From Flavipsychrobacter sp. (GTDB taxonomy: Bacteria > Bacteroidota > Bacteroidia > Chitinophagales > Chitinophagaceae), in NCBI GenBank assembly GCA_021155965.1, contig JAJNBJ010000006.1:62001-126000 (forward strand): a DNA stretch of 64,000 nt. The letters run 5' to 3'. A program made the position numbers and the translations under genes. Under the pieces are notes generated by a model, which was not told where the DNA came from, searched no databases, and saw only the letters and a program-made list of their open reading frames with translations. Position 1 is the stretch's first letter; each line of letters begins with the position of its first letter. Shown piece by piece: positions 36,520 through 45,532 of the stretch.

Positions 36520-37173
36520 TCAGAGACGGAATTTCCCGCTTTTGATGACATACATTGCGAGACCGACACGCGTTTTGAACCCCAGTTTTTTAAATAATGC
36601 ATCACGGTAGCCTTCTACGGTGCGCGTGCTGCAACTCATTTTTTCGCCTATCTCTTTATAGGACATCTCGGTGCAGCAATATTTCAGGAAGTCCATTTCA
36701 CGGTCACTGAAGTCGGTGGTGTCTATCTGCTTTTTTTGCTTGGTATCGCCCGACATATTGGAGAAAACTTTACCGGCAGCCCATTCGGGGTAATAAAACC
36801 CCTTGCTGACCAACGCGTCAAGAGCAACCAGCAGTTCCTCAGGGTGAATGTTCTTATGTAAATAACCTTTGGCCCCCGATTTGATCATCCGTATCAGCGA
36901 AAGGTCATCATCCTGCATAGATAAAGTAAGGATTAGCACATTGGGATGTTTCGATTTCAGCCACTTCGCTGTTTCAAAGCCATCCATTACGGGCATGGAT
37001 ATGTCGAGCAAGACAATGTCTGGTATATTTTGCGGATTTTTGAATTTTTCTGTAAGGGCCTTACCATGCTCAACCTCGTATAAAACCGAGTAGTTGGGAA
37101 ACCCCTCAATTATATTTGCTATTGCTTTGGCAATTAACATATGGTCGTCTACAAGAGCTACTGTGTGTTTCAT
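36520..37173 (-). CDS. Response regulator, REC plus LuxR-type HTH
   Basis: 'HTVALVDDHMLIAKAIANII..DIVLLDISMPVMDGFETAKWLK' and 'LSDREMDFLKYCCTEMSYKEIGEKMSCSTRTVEGYRDALFKKLG'-type HTH. Confidence 0.93.
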   Translation of the reverse strand: MKHTVALVDDHMLIAKAIANIIEGFPNYSVLYEVEHGKALTEKFKNPQNIPDIVLLDISMPVMDGFETAKWLKSKHPNVLILTLSMQDDDLSLIRMIKSGAKGYLHKNIHPEELLVALDALVSKGFYYPEWAAGKVFSNMSGDTKQKKQIDTTDFSDREMDFLKYCCTEMSYKEIGEKMSCSTRTVEGYRDALFKKLGFKTRVGLAMYVIKSGKFRL

Positions 37174-37174
37174 G

Positions 37175-37978
37175 TTAAGAGATGTTTATTTTGCTTTGCG
37201 GGATAAATATACGCAGTGTGGTACCTTCATTTATAATGCTGCTTAAAGAAAACTTTGCACCTATCAGTTCGGCACGTTTCTTCATATTCAGCAACCCTAT
37301 GCCTTCTTTCTTTTTCCTCATAGTGTCGCTAAGGTCAAATCCGGTGCCGTCGTCTGTTACTTTGCCGGTCAGGCCTTCTTCAGTGTAATTAAAATCGAGG
37401 CGGATGTTTTTACATTGGGAATGCTTGAGGCTGTTTTGCATGAACTCCTGTACAATGCGCAACAGGAAATTTTTATTGGTATTCGATATTTTAAAGTCGG
37501 TGGTATTGAAATTACAGATGACCGTGCACATGTTCAGGTCGTTCACCCGCTTACATTCCGCGTCAAGCAGTTCCTTCAGTTCGGCAATGTCGGTGTTCAC
37601 ATTGGTCAGGTTGCGTGAGAGGCTGCGCAGGTCGGTAAGCGATTCGTTGATGATCTTACTTATCTCTGTTACCTGGGGCTGTATCTCGGGGAACTTATTA
37701 TCGAATGCGATCTTATTTGCATAGATGGAGGCAAGGGTAAGCCTTTGGCCTACGTTATCATGTATCTCCCTGCCAACATCCTGCATGGTCTGCGTTTGTA
37801 TCTCCAGTTTTGTAGTGAGCAACTCCTGTATATGCTGCTCATTGATCACAGCCTTTTCCTTCTCATATGCCAGTTTTCTTTTGTGGTACTGGAGGATAAA
37901 AATGATGATTCCCCCAATAAAAACCAGCAATATAAGAGTTGCTAAGACGACGAAGATGATATATTCGGTTTGCCCCAT
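37175..37978 (-). CDS. Sensor histidine kinase (NarL/HPK7 type)
   Basis: ORF to 38014; likely start MGQTEYIIFVVLATL (complement of 37976-37978). TM helix, 'DVGREIHDNVGQRLTLASIYANKIAF' H-box, 'EEGLTGKVTDDGTGFDLSD..KKKEGIGLLNMKKRAELIGAKFSLSSIINEGTTLRIFIP'. Confidence 0.92.
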   Translation of the reverse strand: MGQTEYIIFVVLATLILLVFIGGIIIFILQYHKRKLAYEKEKAVINEQHIQELLTTKLEIQTQTMQDVGREIHDNVGQRLTLASIYANKIAFDNKFPEIQPQVTEISKIINESLTDLRSLSRNLTNVNTDIAELKELLDAECKRVNDLNMCTVICNFNTTDFKISNTNKNFLLRIVQEFMQNSLKHSQCKNIRLDFNYTEEGLTGKVTDDGTGFDLSDTMRKKKEGIGLLNMKKRAELIGAKFSLSSIINEGTTLRIFIPQSKINIS

Positions 37979-38607
37979 ATAAAACTTATTGTGAACATCA
38001 CATACATAAAACAATCAAGCACATACACAATGTAGGTATAGGTCATGTATACTTCCTGAAACTCCCTCGCAAGTACATTGCGAAGCCCATAATATGGGAA
38101 AGCGCCTAAATAGTATAATAATATACCGAGGCTCACCCAAAACAACATATTACGCCTGAAGGTAAGTATGGCATTGCTTGTTGCTAGCTGTATGAAAAAT
38201 CCGAGCACTAATACTAACAAAATAAGGTTGCCAACAGTGAAAGAAGAAGAATAAAAAACTGGTTTTGCTCCACTGTGTGTAAAAATGTCAATGAGCCAGC
38301 TTGATAAATATATTCCAAAGCATGCTATTGGCAACCATTTTAAATTTGTCTTTTTAAATGTGATATGAAATAACCATATAAAAAAAATGTACTCAACTGG
38401 AATTACTAAAATATTGTAGAATTCAATGTTAGCAGTTTGTGCATTTTTTTCTGATAACACCCATCCGATGCACTCTGATATAACAATAAATAGTAGATAA
38501 AATGAGAACCATTTCCAGTGAGTTTTTTTAATTTTTTTCCAATAAAATATACTAGTAATAAATGCAATTACCTCCAAGCATGTAAGTATATTTATTAGTG
38601 TATCCAA
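37942..38607 (-). CDS. Multi-pass membrane protein of unknown function
   Basis: 221 aa, about six hydrophobic segments; overlaps the kinase gene start. Confidence 0.7.
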   Translation of the reverse strand: MDTLINILTCLEVIAFITSIFYWKKIKKTHWKWFSFYLLFIVISECIGWVLSEKNAQTANIEFYNILVIPVEYIFFIWLFHITFKKTNLKWLPIACFGIYLSSWLIDIFTHSGAKPVFYSSSFTVGNLILLVLVLGFFIQLATSNAILTFRRNMLFWVSLGILLYYLGAFPYYGLRNVLAREFQEVYMTYTYIVYVLDCFMYVMFTISFIWGKPNISSSSS

Positions 38608-38609
38608 AT

Positions 38610-39074
38610 TTAAGAGTTGTCTGCATAATCCATAAAGAGATTACCCTGCTGATACATGTTGCTTGGGCCATCTACATTGAATGGAGGTGGAACAAGGTGC
38701 CCTTGGTTAAGTGCAGTAATCATTTGCAAATTAGCAAAGTCTGATCTGCCAGTTGCGGCATCAAAATCATAGTTTTTGCCATCTGCAGCTGAATGAGTAG
38801 CAATCATTAGCAGCGTGTGTAAATGATTATAATTAGCTTGAGCTCCGGGGGTATCTGTTGAATATGCGCCAAAGTATATTCTTACTCCGGTTGCATTCAC
38901 CTCTTGAGCATTAGGTTGTTTGATGCTATCGAGAAAACCTTGTAACTCGTCTATACTGAACCATACACATCTTGAGTCCCGAATGTCATAGTTGGGCAAA
39001 AAATTGCTGTTTATTATCGCCCATTGGTTGTTTTTGTAATTGCTTACCAGGCCTTTGGCATAACTTGTGTTCAT
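38610..39074 (-). CDS. Hypothetical soluble protein
   Basis: ORF 38610..39158, likely start MNTSYAKGLVSNYKN (complement of 39072-39074); 2 bp from the next gene. Confidence 0.65.
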   Translation of the reverse strand: MNTSYAKGLVSNYKNNQWAIINSNFLPNYDIRDSRCVWFSIDELQGFLDSIKQPNAQEVNATGVRIYFGAYSTDTPGAQANYNHLHTLLMIATHSAADGKNYDFDAATGRSDFANLQMITALNQGHLVPPPFNVDGPSNMYQQGNLFMDYADNS

Positions 39075-39199
39075 TTGAGTAAATTTTTGGGGGTTAGAAA
39101 ATATTTTGAGACTAATGTAAAAATTCCCCTTCATATTATCCAAAGAAAATAATAGCAAAAAGTGTATAACTCTTACAAGCTGCTACACATGCCCTTTCT

Positions 39200-39276
39200 T
39201 ACGGTCTTTAAACGGTTTGAATACCGCTATTTAACGGTATGGCACCGTTGTTTAACGGTATCAAATACCGTTTTTT
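39200..39276. promoter_or_regulatory. Cluster of ACGGTAT/ATACCGT inverted repeats
   Basis: AACGGTATCAAATACCGTTTTTTA (perfect 8-bp arms 39254-39261 and 39265-39272, then T-tract) plus ATACCG-N8-CGGTAT and further ACGGT copies. Confidence 0.5.
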
Positions 39277-39325
39277 ATCCTGTCTTTGTTTTTGTATATG
39301 GACTGCTCTTGTTACTTTTAGGTTT

Positions 39326-39823
39326 ATGAGTACTAAATGGTTAGGCACCGCGTTAATTACAGTTGCGTTAATATATTGCCCAGATGTATCTGCGGTGCCT
39401 GTGAAAAAGCGCAAGCCTTATTTTTTGTTGCTTCAGGCTGAATCGCAACGTACAATTCCGGGAATACCTGGCAAGGCAATAAAAACAGACTACTATTTTG
39501 TGATCGTATGGAAGGAGACAAAACCACCTCGTGAATTTTATTGGAAAGATGAAGCTTGGCAAAACTGTACTATAGCGAAAGCGCATAAAAACGTGAAAGA
39601 CGATGGTTCACCTGCTGGCTATACCAGCGAAGAAATAGTTACCGGAAAGATACGGAATGGTGATACTTTATTAATTGCCACAGGAAAGGGTGGCAAAATA
39701 TTGCCGCCAGATGGTATTCCTGCCTCACCTAAAAATACACTTTGGTTTAAGCCGGGAGGATCAGGATGGATATTTTTTCCAGTTAAAAAAATTACCCGGA
39801 AGGCTGATATTGCCATGCCATAG
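39326..39823 (+). CDS. Hypothetical secreted protein
   Basis: ORF 39239..39823; likely start MSTKWLGTALITVALIYCPDVSA (signal peptide) at 39326. Confidence 0.65.
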   Translation: MSTKWLGTALITVALIYCPDVSAVPVKKRKPYFLLLQAESQRTIPGIPGKAIKTDYYFVIVWKETKPPREFYWKDEAWQNCTIAKAHKNVKDDGSPAGYTSEEIVTGKIRNGDTLLIATGKGGKILPPDGIPASPKNTLWFKPGGSGWIFFPVKKITRKADIAMP

Positions 39824-39904
39824 TATGATAATCTGCTAATTGTTAAAGAGATCTGGCATCATTTTATTACCTAATGTGCTGTATTACTTTATCAAAGTAA
39901 AATG

Positions 39905-39912
39905 TACATTTG
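39905..39912 (+). promoter_or_regulatory. Bacteroidota -7 promoter element (TACATTTG)
   Basis: Matches TAnnTTTG, 33 bp upstream of the GH3 ATG. Confidence 0.5.
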
Positions 39913-39944
39913 CCATTCATTAAAAATCCAGCAGTAGCGAACAC

Positions 39945-41498
39945 ATGGCCATATTAGGTAATCTGATAGCTCGTTCTCTAAAGCTTAGGAAACAGTTCAA
40001 ACTTCCGGTAGCAAGCCCGCAAACATATCAGCGCCACGCTATACGCCAATTGTTGGAACGTGGACAATACACTGCATTTGGGAAACATTACGGTTTTGGT
40101 GATATCCTTAGCCAGGAAATAGATTTTATCTCAGCTTTCAGGGAACGAGTGCCAATATGTACTTACAATGAGATGTACATGAACTGGTGGCACCGTTGCC
40201 AGGAGGGTGAAGAAAATGTGACCTGGCCGGGAAAGGTGAAATATTTTGCACTCAGCTCCGGCACATCGGAAGCTGCCAGCAAGCATATCCCTGTTACGCA
40301 GGATATGATACGCTCTATCAAAAAAGTAGGTTTCAAACAGTTATACAGCATGGCCAATTTTAAAATTGAGCCCATAACTTTTGAGAAAGGAATACTGATG
40401 CTGGGGGGCACTACCTCTTTATATGAGAAGGGGGAATATTACGAGGGTGATATGAGTGGTATCAGCGCCAAGAATATGCCACGATGGATGTCATCACTGG
40501 TATATAAGCCCGGTAAACGAATAGCAAAGCGCCCGAAATGGGAAGACCGTATAAAGCTTATAGTAGAAAAAGCCACGCAATGGGATGTGGGGATCGTATG
40601 TGGTGTGCCGGCATGGGTGCAAATAGTGCTGGAGCGGGTAATTAAGTACCATGGGGCAAAGAACATTCACGAGATATGGCCTAACCTGAATGTATACATA
40701 CATGGAGGCGTTTCGATAGAACCATATAAAGAGAGTTTTAAAAAACTGCTGGACAAACCCATCACCTTTATTGAAACATACATGGCTTCAGAAGGGTCTT
40801 TTGGATTTAAGGCAAGGCCGGGTGGCGGAATAAAGCTGGTGCTGAATGCAGGTATTTTTTATGAGTTCATACCATTTACCGCAGATAATTTTGATGATGA
40901 GGGGAATGTGAAACCAAACCCCGAAACTTTCCTTGTGCATGAGGTACAGGAAGGGGTGGAATATGCCGTGGTGATAAGTACCTGCTCAGGGGCATGGCGG
41001 TATATTATAGGTGATGTGTTGAGGTTTACGAACACAAGGGAATACGAGATTGCTATTGTTGGCCGCACAAAACAGTTCCTTAGCTTGTGCGGGGAGCATA
41101 TGTCGGTAGACAACATGAATAAGGCTATTGAAACTGTGTCTAAGCAACTAAATATCACTATACGCGAGTTTGCGGTAGCAGGTAAAACGCTTGATAATTT
41201 ATTTGCGCACCAATGGTATATAGGAACCGATAACTCCAACGTAGATGCTCAGAAGGTAAAAGAACTGCTGGATGAAACGCTCTGTAAGCTTAATGATGAC
41301 TATGAAGTGGAGCGCACCTCTGCATTGAAAGAAGTATTTGTGGAGATACTGCCTGCTAATGTATTCATAGATTATTTGCGAGCCAAAGGGAAGGAGGGGG
41401 CCATGAGTAAATTCCCCCGTGTGCTGAAGAACGGCACGTTAGCAGACTGGGAAAAATACCTTGCTGATAATAAGGTGCATGAGATATCACATGCATAA
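39945..41498 (+). CDS. GH3-family (auxin-responsive promoter family) adenylating enzyme
   Basis: 'KYFALSSGTSEAASKHIPVTQDMI', 'SLCGEHMSVDNMNKAIE', overall GH3 layout. Confidence 0.9.
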   Translation: MAILGNLIARSLKLRKQFKLPVASPQTYQRHAIRQLLERGQYTAFGKHYGFGDILSQEIDFISAFRERVPICTYNEMYMNWWHRCQEGEENVTWPGKVKYFALSSGTSEAASKHIPVTQDMIRSIKKVGFKQLYSMANFKIEPITFEKGILMLGGTTSLYEKGEYYEGDMSGISAKNMPRWMSSLVYKPGKRIAKRPKWEDRIKLIVEKATQWDVGIVCGVPAWVQIVLERVIKYHGAKNIHEIWPNLNVYIHGGVSIEPYKESFKKLLDKPITFIETYMASEGSFGFKARPGGGIKLVLNAGIFYEFIPFTADNFDDEGNVKPNPETFLVHEVQEGVEYAVVISTCSGAWRYIIGDVLRFTNTREYEIAIVGRTKQFLSLCGEHMSVDNMNKAIETVSKQLNITIREFAVAGKTLDNLFAHQWYIGTDNSNVDAQKVKELLDETLCKLNDDYEVERTSALKEVFVEILPANVFIDYLRAKGKEGAMSKFPRVLKNGTLADWEKYLADNKVHEISHA

Positions 41499-41577
41499 AT
41501 GATATTCCAGATGTGCCGCACCGAAAGTGTGGCACATCTGTTTTAAAGCACTTATCTTTACCCCGAAATACACACAG

Positions 41578-42360
41578 ATGAACAAAACAATTCTTATCAC
41601 AGGGGCCACATCAGGCTTCGGGAAAGCTATAGCTGAGCGTTTTGCGAAAGAGGGATATACGGTATGCATTACAGGCCGCAGGGCTGAGCGGCTTACTGAA
41701 ATAAAACAGGAGCTTGAAAAGCAATATGGAGTGAAAGTGCATACGCTCACATTTGATGTGCGAAACAGGAAGCAGGTGGAGAATGCCATTGCTGAATTAA
41801 AGAAACAAGTAGAGCGGATAGATGTACTGGTGAATAACGCAGGGTTGGCATCGGGGTTGGCTACTATTGATGAGGGTGATGTTGATGATTGGGAGTTGAT
41901 GATCGACACTAACCTTAAAGGCTTACTCTACGTGACCCGCCAGATAGCGCCTATGATGCGTGCGCAGGCAGGAGGGCACATTATTAATATTGGTTCAACT
42001 GCAGGTAAGCAGGTTTATAAGAATGGCAATGTGTATTGCGCTACAAAGTTTGGCGTGGAAGCGCTGAACCAGGCAATGCGCATAGATTTGCTGCCATATG
42101 GGGTGAAAGTGACAGCGATCAATCCAGGGATGGCTGAGACGGAGTTTTCGCTGGTGCGGTTTAAGGGAGATGACGAGCGAGCAAAAAATGTTTATGCAGG
42201 TATCAGGCCATTACGTGCAGAGGATATTGCTGATATAGCCTGGTACTGTGCATCATTGCCGCAACATGTTTGTATTAATGATGTTACTGTTACCTGTTTG
42301 ACACAGGCGACCAGTGTGTATGCGATAAAAGAGGCTGAACGAGTAAAGCCTTCCCATTGA
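41578..42360 (+). CDS. Short-chain dehydrogenase/reductase (SDR)
   Basis: 'ILITGATSGFGKAIAERFAKEG', 'NNAG', 'YCATKFGVEALNQ'; start at internal Met 41578. Confidence 0.92.
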   Translation: MNKTILITGATSGFGKAIAERFAKEGYTVCITGRRAERLTEIKQELEKQYGVKVHTLTFDVRNRKQVENAIAELKKQVERIDVLVNNAGLASGLATIDEGDVDDWELMIDTNLKGLLYVTRQIAPMMRAQAGGHIINIGSTAGKQVYKNGNVYCATKFGVEALNQAMRIDLLPYGVKVTAINPGMAETEFSLVRFKGDDERAKNVYAGIRPLRAEDIADIAWYCASLPQHVCINDVTVTCLTQATSVYAIKEAERVKPSH

Positions 42361-42395
42361 GAAAAAATGAGTAACTTTATATAAAACTGAATATA

Positions 42396-42617
42396 GTGAC
42401 GACTACATATCATATCCGGATCAAAAAAGAGTATGCGGCGGCCGTAATTGAAGACTTGCAAAAGATGGATGCCGTAGAGTTGATGAATGAAGAAGATGCA
42501 TTTGACATTCCGCAATGGCAAAAAGACGAAGTGCGGAAAAGGATCGAAATGTATAAAAATAATCCCGGGCAGCTTATAGATGAAGATACATTCTTTAAAA
42601 TGTTAGATGCAGAATAA
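42396..42617 (+). CDS. Putative antitoxin of a RelE/ParE-type module (GTG start)
   Basis: 73-aa ORF with 'WQKDEVRKRIEMYKNNPGQLIDEDTFFKML', 3 bp upstream of a RelE/ParE-like gene. Confidence 0.75.
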   Translation: MTTTYHIRIKKEYAAAVIEDLQKMDAVELMNEEDAFDIPQWQKDEVRKRIEMYKNNPGQLIDEDTFFKMLDAE

Positions 42618-42620
42618 GGT

Positions 42621-42920
42621 ATGCCCCGTTGCCACCTGATATTTACCCCCGAAGCAAGAGCGGATGTGGTCTCCGCAGCATCTTATTATGATGGGCAACT
42701 GAAGGGATTAGGTAAAATATTCAGGAGTGAGATCAAACGCCAGTTGCTGTTATTAAAGCAAAACCCGTTCACAAGGTCTGTCCGTTACGACAATGTCAGA
42801 TTCGCTATAACAAGAAAATTTCCATATTCCATCCATTATACCATTGACAATGATATAATACTGTACATTCCGTGCTTTGCGATTATAGAGATCCGAAGGA
42901 GCACTGGAAGGCGTAGATAA
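42621..42920 (+). CDS. RelE/ParE-family toxin
   Basis: 99 aa, 'IFTPEARADVVSAASYYDGQLKGLGKIFRSEIKRQLLLLKQNPFTRSVRYDNVRFAITRKFPYSIHYTIDNDIILYIPCFAIIE'. Confidence 0.88.
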   Translation: MPRCHLIFTPEARADVVSAASYYDGQLKGLGKIFRSEIKRQLLLLKQNPFTRSVRYDNVRFAITRKFPYSIHYTIDNDIILYIPCFAIIEIRRSTGRRR

Positions 42921-42936
42921 TTAATTGAAATACTAA

Positions 42937-43356
42937 ATGTTCACATCAACAACACAAATTAGGGTACGATACGGGGAGACAGACCAGATGGGTTATCTCT
43001 ACTATGGCAATTATGCTTTGTATTACGAGGTAGGCAGGGCTGAGGCGATAAGGGAACTTGGGTTTACGTATCGCCAGTTGGAGGAAATGGGGATTATGAT
43101 GCCTGTGTCGGAACTGAATATTCACTATTACAGGCCGGCTTTGTATGATGACCTGATAACGGTGAAAACAATACTGAAAGAATTAAATACCGGTGCAAGG
43201 GTACAATTTCATTCGGAATTGTATAACGAGGCAGGCCAGTTGCTGAACAAGGGGGTTACGACATTGGTGTTCTACGATCCGAAAGAAAAACGGCCAACCA
43301 ATCCACCGGCTGAATTGTATGACAGGTTAGTGCCTTTTTTTCAGGAAAAATTATGA
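42937..43356 (+). CDS. Acyl-CoA thioesterase, YbgC/4-HBT family
   Basis: 'IRVRYGETDQMGYLYYGNYALYYEVGRAEAIRELGFTYRQLEEMG'. Confidence 0.9.
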   Translation: MFTSTTQIRVRYGETDQMGYLYYGNYALYYEVGRAEAIRELGFTYRQLEEMGIMMPVSELNIHYYRPALYDDLITVKTILKELNTGARVQFHSELYNEAGQLLNKGVTTLVFYDPKEKRPTNPPAELYDRLVPFFQEKL

Positions 43357-44600
43357 ACGTAACAGCAGCTATTATCACCATAGGAGATGAACTGCTGATT
43401 GGGCAGGTGGTGGATACTAATTCTGCATGGATAGCCAGGAACCTCAATAAACTGGGAATAGATGTGCTGCGCCGTGTTGCCGTTGGCGATGACCGCAATG
43501 CGATAATTAATGCGCTTAATGAAGAGTTGCAAGCTTCACAACTGATAATTATGACAGGTGGGTTAGGTCCTACGGCTGATGATATTACCAAGCCGTTACT
43601 AAATGAGTATTTCAGTGGTAAAATAGTGGTTGATGAGGCTGTGCTGGAGCATGTAAAAAACATTTTCGCAAAGCGCAACAGACCGTTCCTGGAGCGGAAT
43701 ATGAAACAGGCAGAGGTACCGGATGTATGCACTGTGCTGTTCAATAAAATGGGCACTGCGCCAGGTATGTGGTTTGAGCAAGATGGTAAGGTGATCATAT
43801 CCCTGCCGGGTGTACCGTTCGAGATGGTGCATATCATGGAGCAGGAAGTGCTGCCACGGCTAAAGGAACGGTTTATTAGTGACGCTTTATTGCACCGCTC
43901 GGTGGTGACTGCCGGGGAAGGGGAGAGTTTTATTGCAGAAAAGATAAAAGATATAGAAGAGGCATTGCCTGCACACATTAGGCTTGCCTACCTGCCCGGT
44001 GCAGGTATGGTGAAGTTAAGGCTTACCGGTAGGGGGGCTGATGCGAACCGTTTAGCCACTGAGTTAAAATCCTTGCAAAAACAAATAGCAGACCGGCTGG
44101 AGCATATAGTAGTAGCTATGGAGGATATTCCGCTTGAGCAAGTACTGGGGCGTTGGTTCTCTGCTAATAACGCTACACTTGGTATGGCAGAGAGTTGCAC
44201 CGGTGGTTTTATAGCCCATCACATTACGCAGGTGCAAGGCTCATCGGCATATTTTAAAGGCTGCATAGTATGTTACAGCAATGATATAAAAGAGAAGGTA
44301 TTGGGCGTAAGGAAGGAAACCATTGAACAATATGGTGCTATAAGTGAGCAAACTGTTACGGAATTGGTGAAGGGCGCGCTGAAAGTACTGGATGTAGAAT
44401 ACGCTTTTGCAGTAACCGGCCTTATGAGCGAAGGTGGCGAAAGCGACAAAATAGAGGTGGGCACTGTATGGATGGCGGTGGCAGATAAGAATACAGTGGC
44501 CACCAGGAAAATGTGGTTCCCGTTCGACAGGGCACGAAATAAGGAGATGACGGTGTCTATGGGGATGCTGCTATTGTGGAAGTTTATAACCAAGTCGTAA
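43353..44600 (+). CDS. cinA: CinA-family competence/damage-inducible protein
   Basis: 'AAIITIGDELLIGQVVDTNSAWIARNLNKLGI', 'TGGLGPTADDITK', 'LGMAESCTGGFIAHHITQVQGSSAYFKGCIVCYSN'; ATGA overlap with previous gene. Confidence 0.95.
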   Translation: MNVTAAIITIGDELLIGQVVDTNSAWIARNLNKLGIDVLRRVAVGDDRNAIINALNEELQASQLIIMTGGLGPTADDITKPLLNEYFSGKIVVDEAVLEHVKNIFAKRNRPFLERNMKQAEVPDVCTVLFNKMGTAPGMWFEQDGKVIISLPGVPFEMVHIMEQEVLPRLKERFISDALLHRSVVTAGEGESFIAEKIKDIEEALPAHIRLAYLPGAGMVKLRLTGRGADANRLATELKSLQKQIADRLEHIVVAMEDIPLEQVLGRWFSANNATLGMAESCTGGFIAHHITQVQGSSAYFKGCIVCYSNDIKEKVLGVRKETIEQYGAISEQTVTELVKGALKVLDVEYAFAVTGLMSEGGESDKIEVGTVWMAVADKNTVATRKMWFPFDRARNKEMTVSMGMLLLWKFITKS

Positions 44601-44609
44601 GTCATAAGT

Positions 44610-45134
44610 ATGCCCGCTACAAAAAGCATTTTTCTTATTGGTATGCCGGGTGTGGGCAAAACATACTGGGGTAAAAAAATTGCGCAGGCATATGGTTTGC
44701 CATTCATCGACCTTGATAGCCTTATAGCTGAATGTGAGCAAGCCACTATTCCTGAATTATTTGCACAGTATGGAGAAATTGGTTTCCGGCAGAAAGAACA
44801 TGAATATTTGAAGAAATTGGTTGAAGGAACTGAGAACGGTATTGTAGCCTGTGGCGGGGGCACGCCTTGTTTTGGTGACAACTTGCAGTTAATGAAAGAA
44901 AATGGGTTTGTTGCCTATCTTGAAGCAGATACACTATATCTTTTAAATAATCTGAAAAATGATACCCAGGTAAGGCCATTATTGCAAACTGGGAGTGATC
45001 TTGTTGCTACACTGGAGGAAATGCTTAATGCACGCAAGTCTTTTTATGAACAGGCGCACTATATTTTACACGCCAAAGACATTTCTATCAGTACTTTTGC
45101 TGAAATGATCTCGTTATGTACAAACAGGCAATGA
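44610..45134 (+). CDS. aroK: Shikimate kinase
   Basis: 'IFLIGMPGVGKTYWGKKIAQAYGLPFIDLDSLI', 'VACGGGTPCF'. Confidence 0.92.
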   Translation: MPATKSIFLIGMPGVGKTYWGKKIAQAYGLPFIDLDSLIAECEQATIPELFAQYGEIGFRQKEHEYLKKLVEGTENGIVACGGGTPCFGDNLQLMKENGFVAYLEADTLYLLNNLKNDTQVRPLLQTGSDLVATLEEMLNARKSFYEQAHYILHAKDISISTFAEMISLCTNRQ

Positions 45135-45502
45135 TAGCCGGTACGGTATTCGCGATGCTGGCAGTAATATTGGGGGCTTTTGGTGCGCATGCTTTAAAAG
45201 AGAGGCTGGCATCAGATATGGTTCAGGTTTTTGAAACAGGTGTGCGTTACCAAATGTACCACAGTTTTGCGTTATTGGTAACGGGTATTGTCTATCCATT
45301 CTATACTAATAAAACCTTGAAGCTGGCAACGCTGTTTTTTATTATTGGTATTGTTTTGTTCAGTGGCTCGTTATATGCAATGGCGCTGATGAGCCTTAAA
45401 GGAATGAGTCTTGGTAAGATAGGCATGGCAACACCTATTGGCGGTTTCTTCTTTATTATTGGCTGGGCGGAGTTGTTGTTTGGCATCGTTAAAAAGAAAT
45501 AA
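45116..45502 (+). CDS. DUF423 family membrane protein
   Basis: 'VILGAFGAHALKERLASDMVQVFETGVRYQMYHSFALL' typical of DUF423/YgdD. Confidence 0.9.
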   Translation: MYKQAMIAGTVFAMLAVILGAFGAHALKERLASDMVQVFETGVRYQMYHSFALLVTGIVYPFYTNKTLKLATLFFIIGIVLFSGSLYAMALMSLKGMSLGKIGMATPIGGFFFIIGWAELLFGIVKKK

Positions 45503-45532
45503 AGCTGTATCTTTAACTATAGCACTCTTCGA

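Noticed and set aside
44273-44881. Minus-strand 202-aa ORF across cinA/aroK
   Set aside because: Antisense to two well-supported genes.
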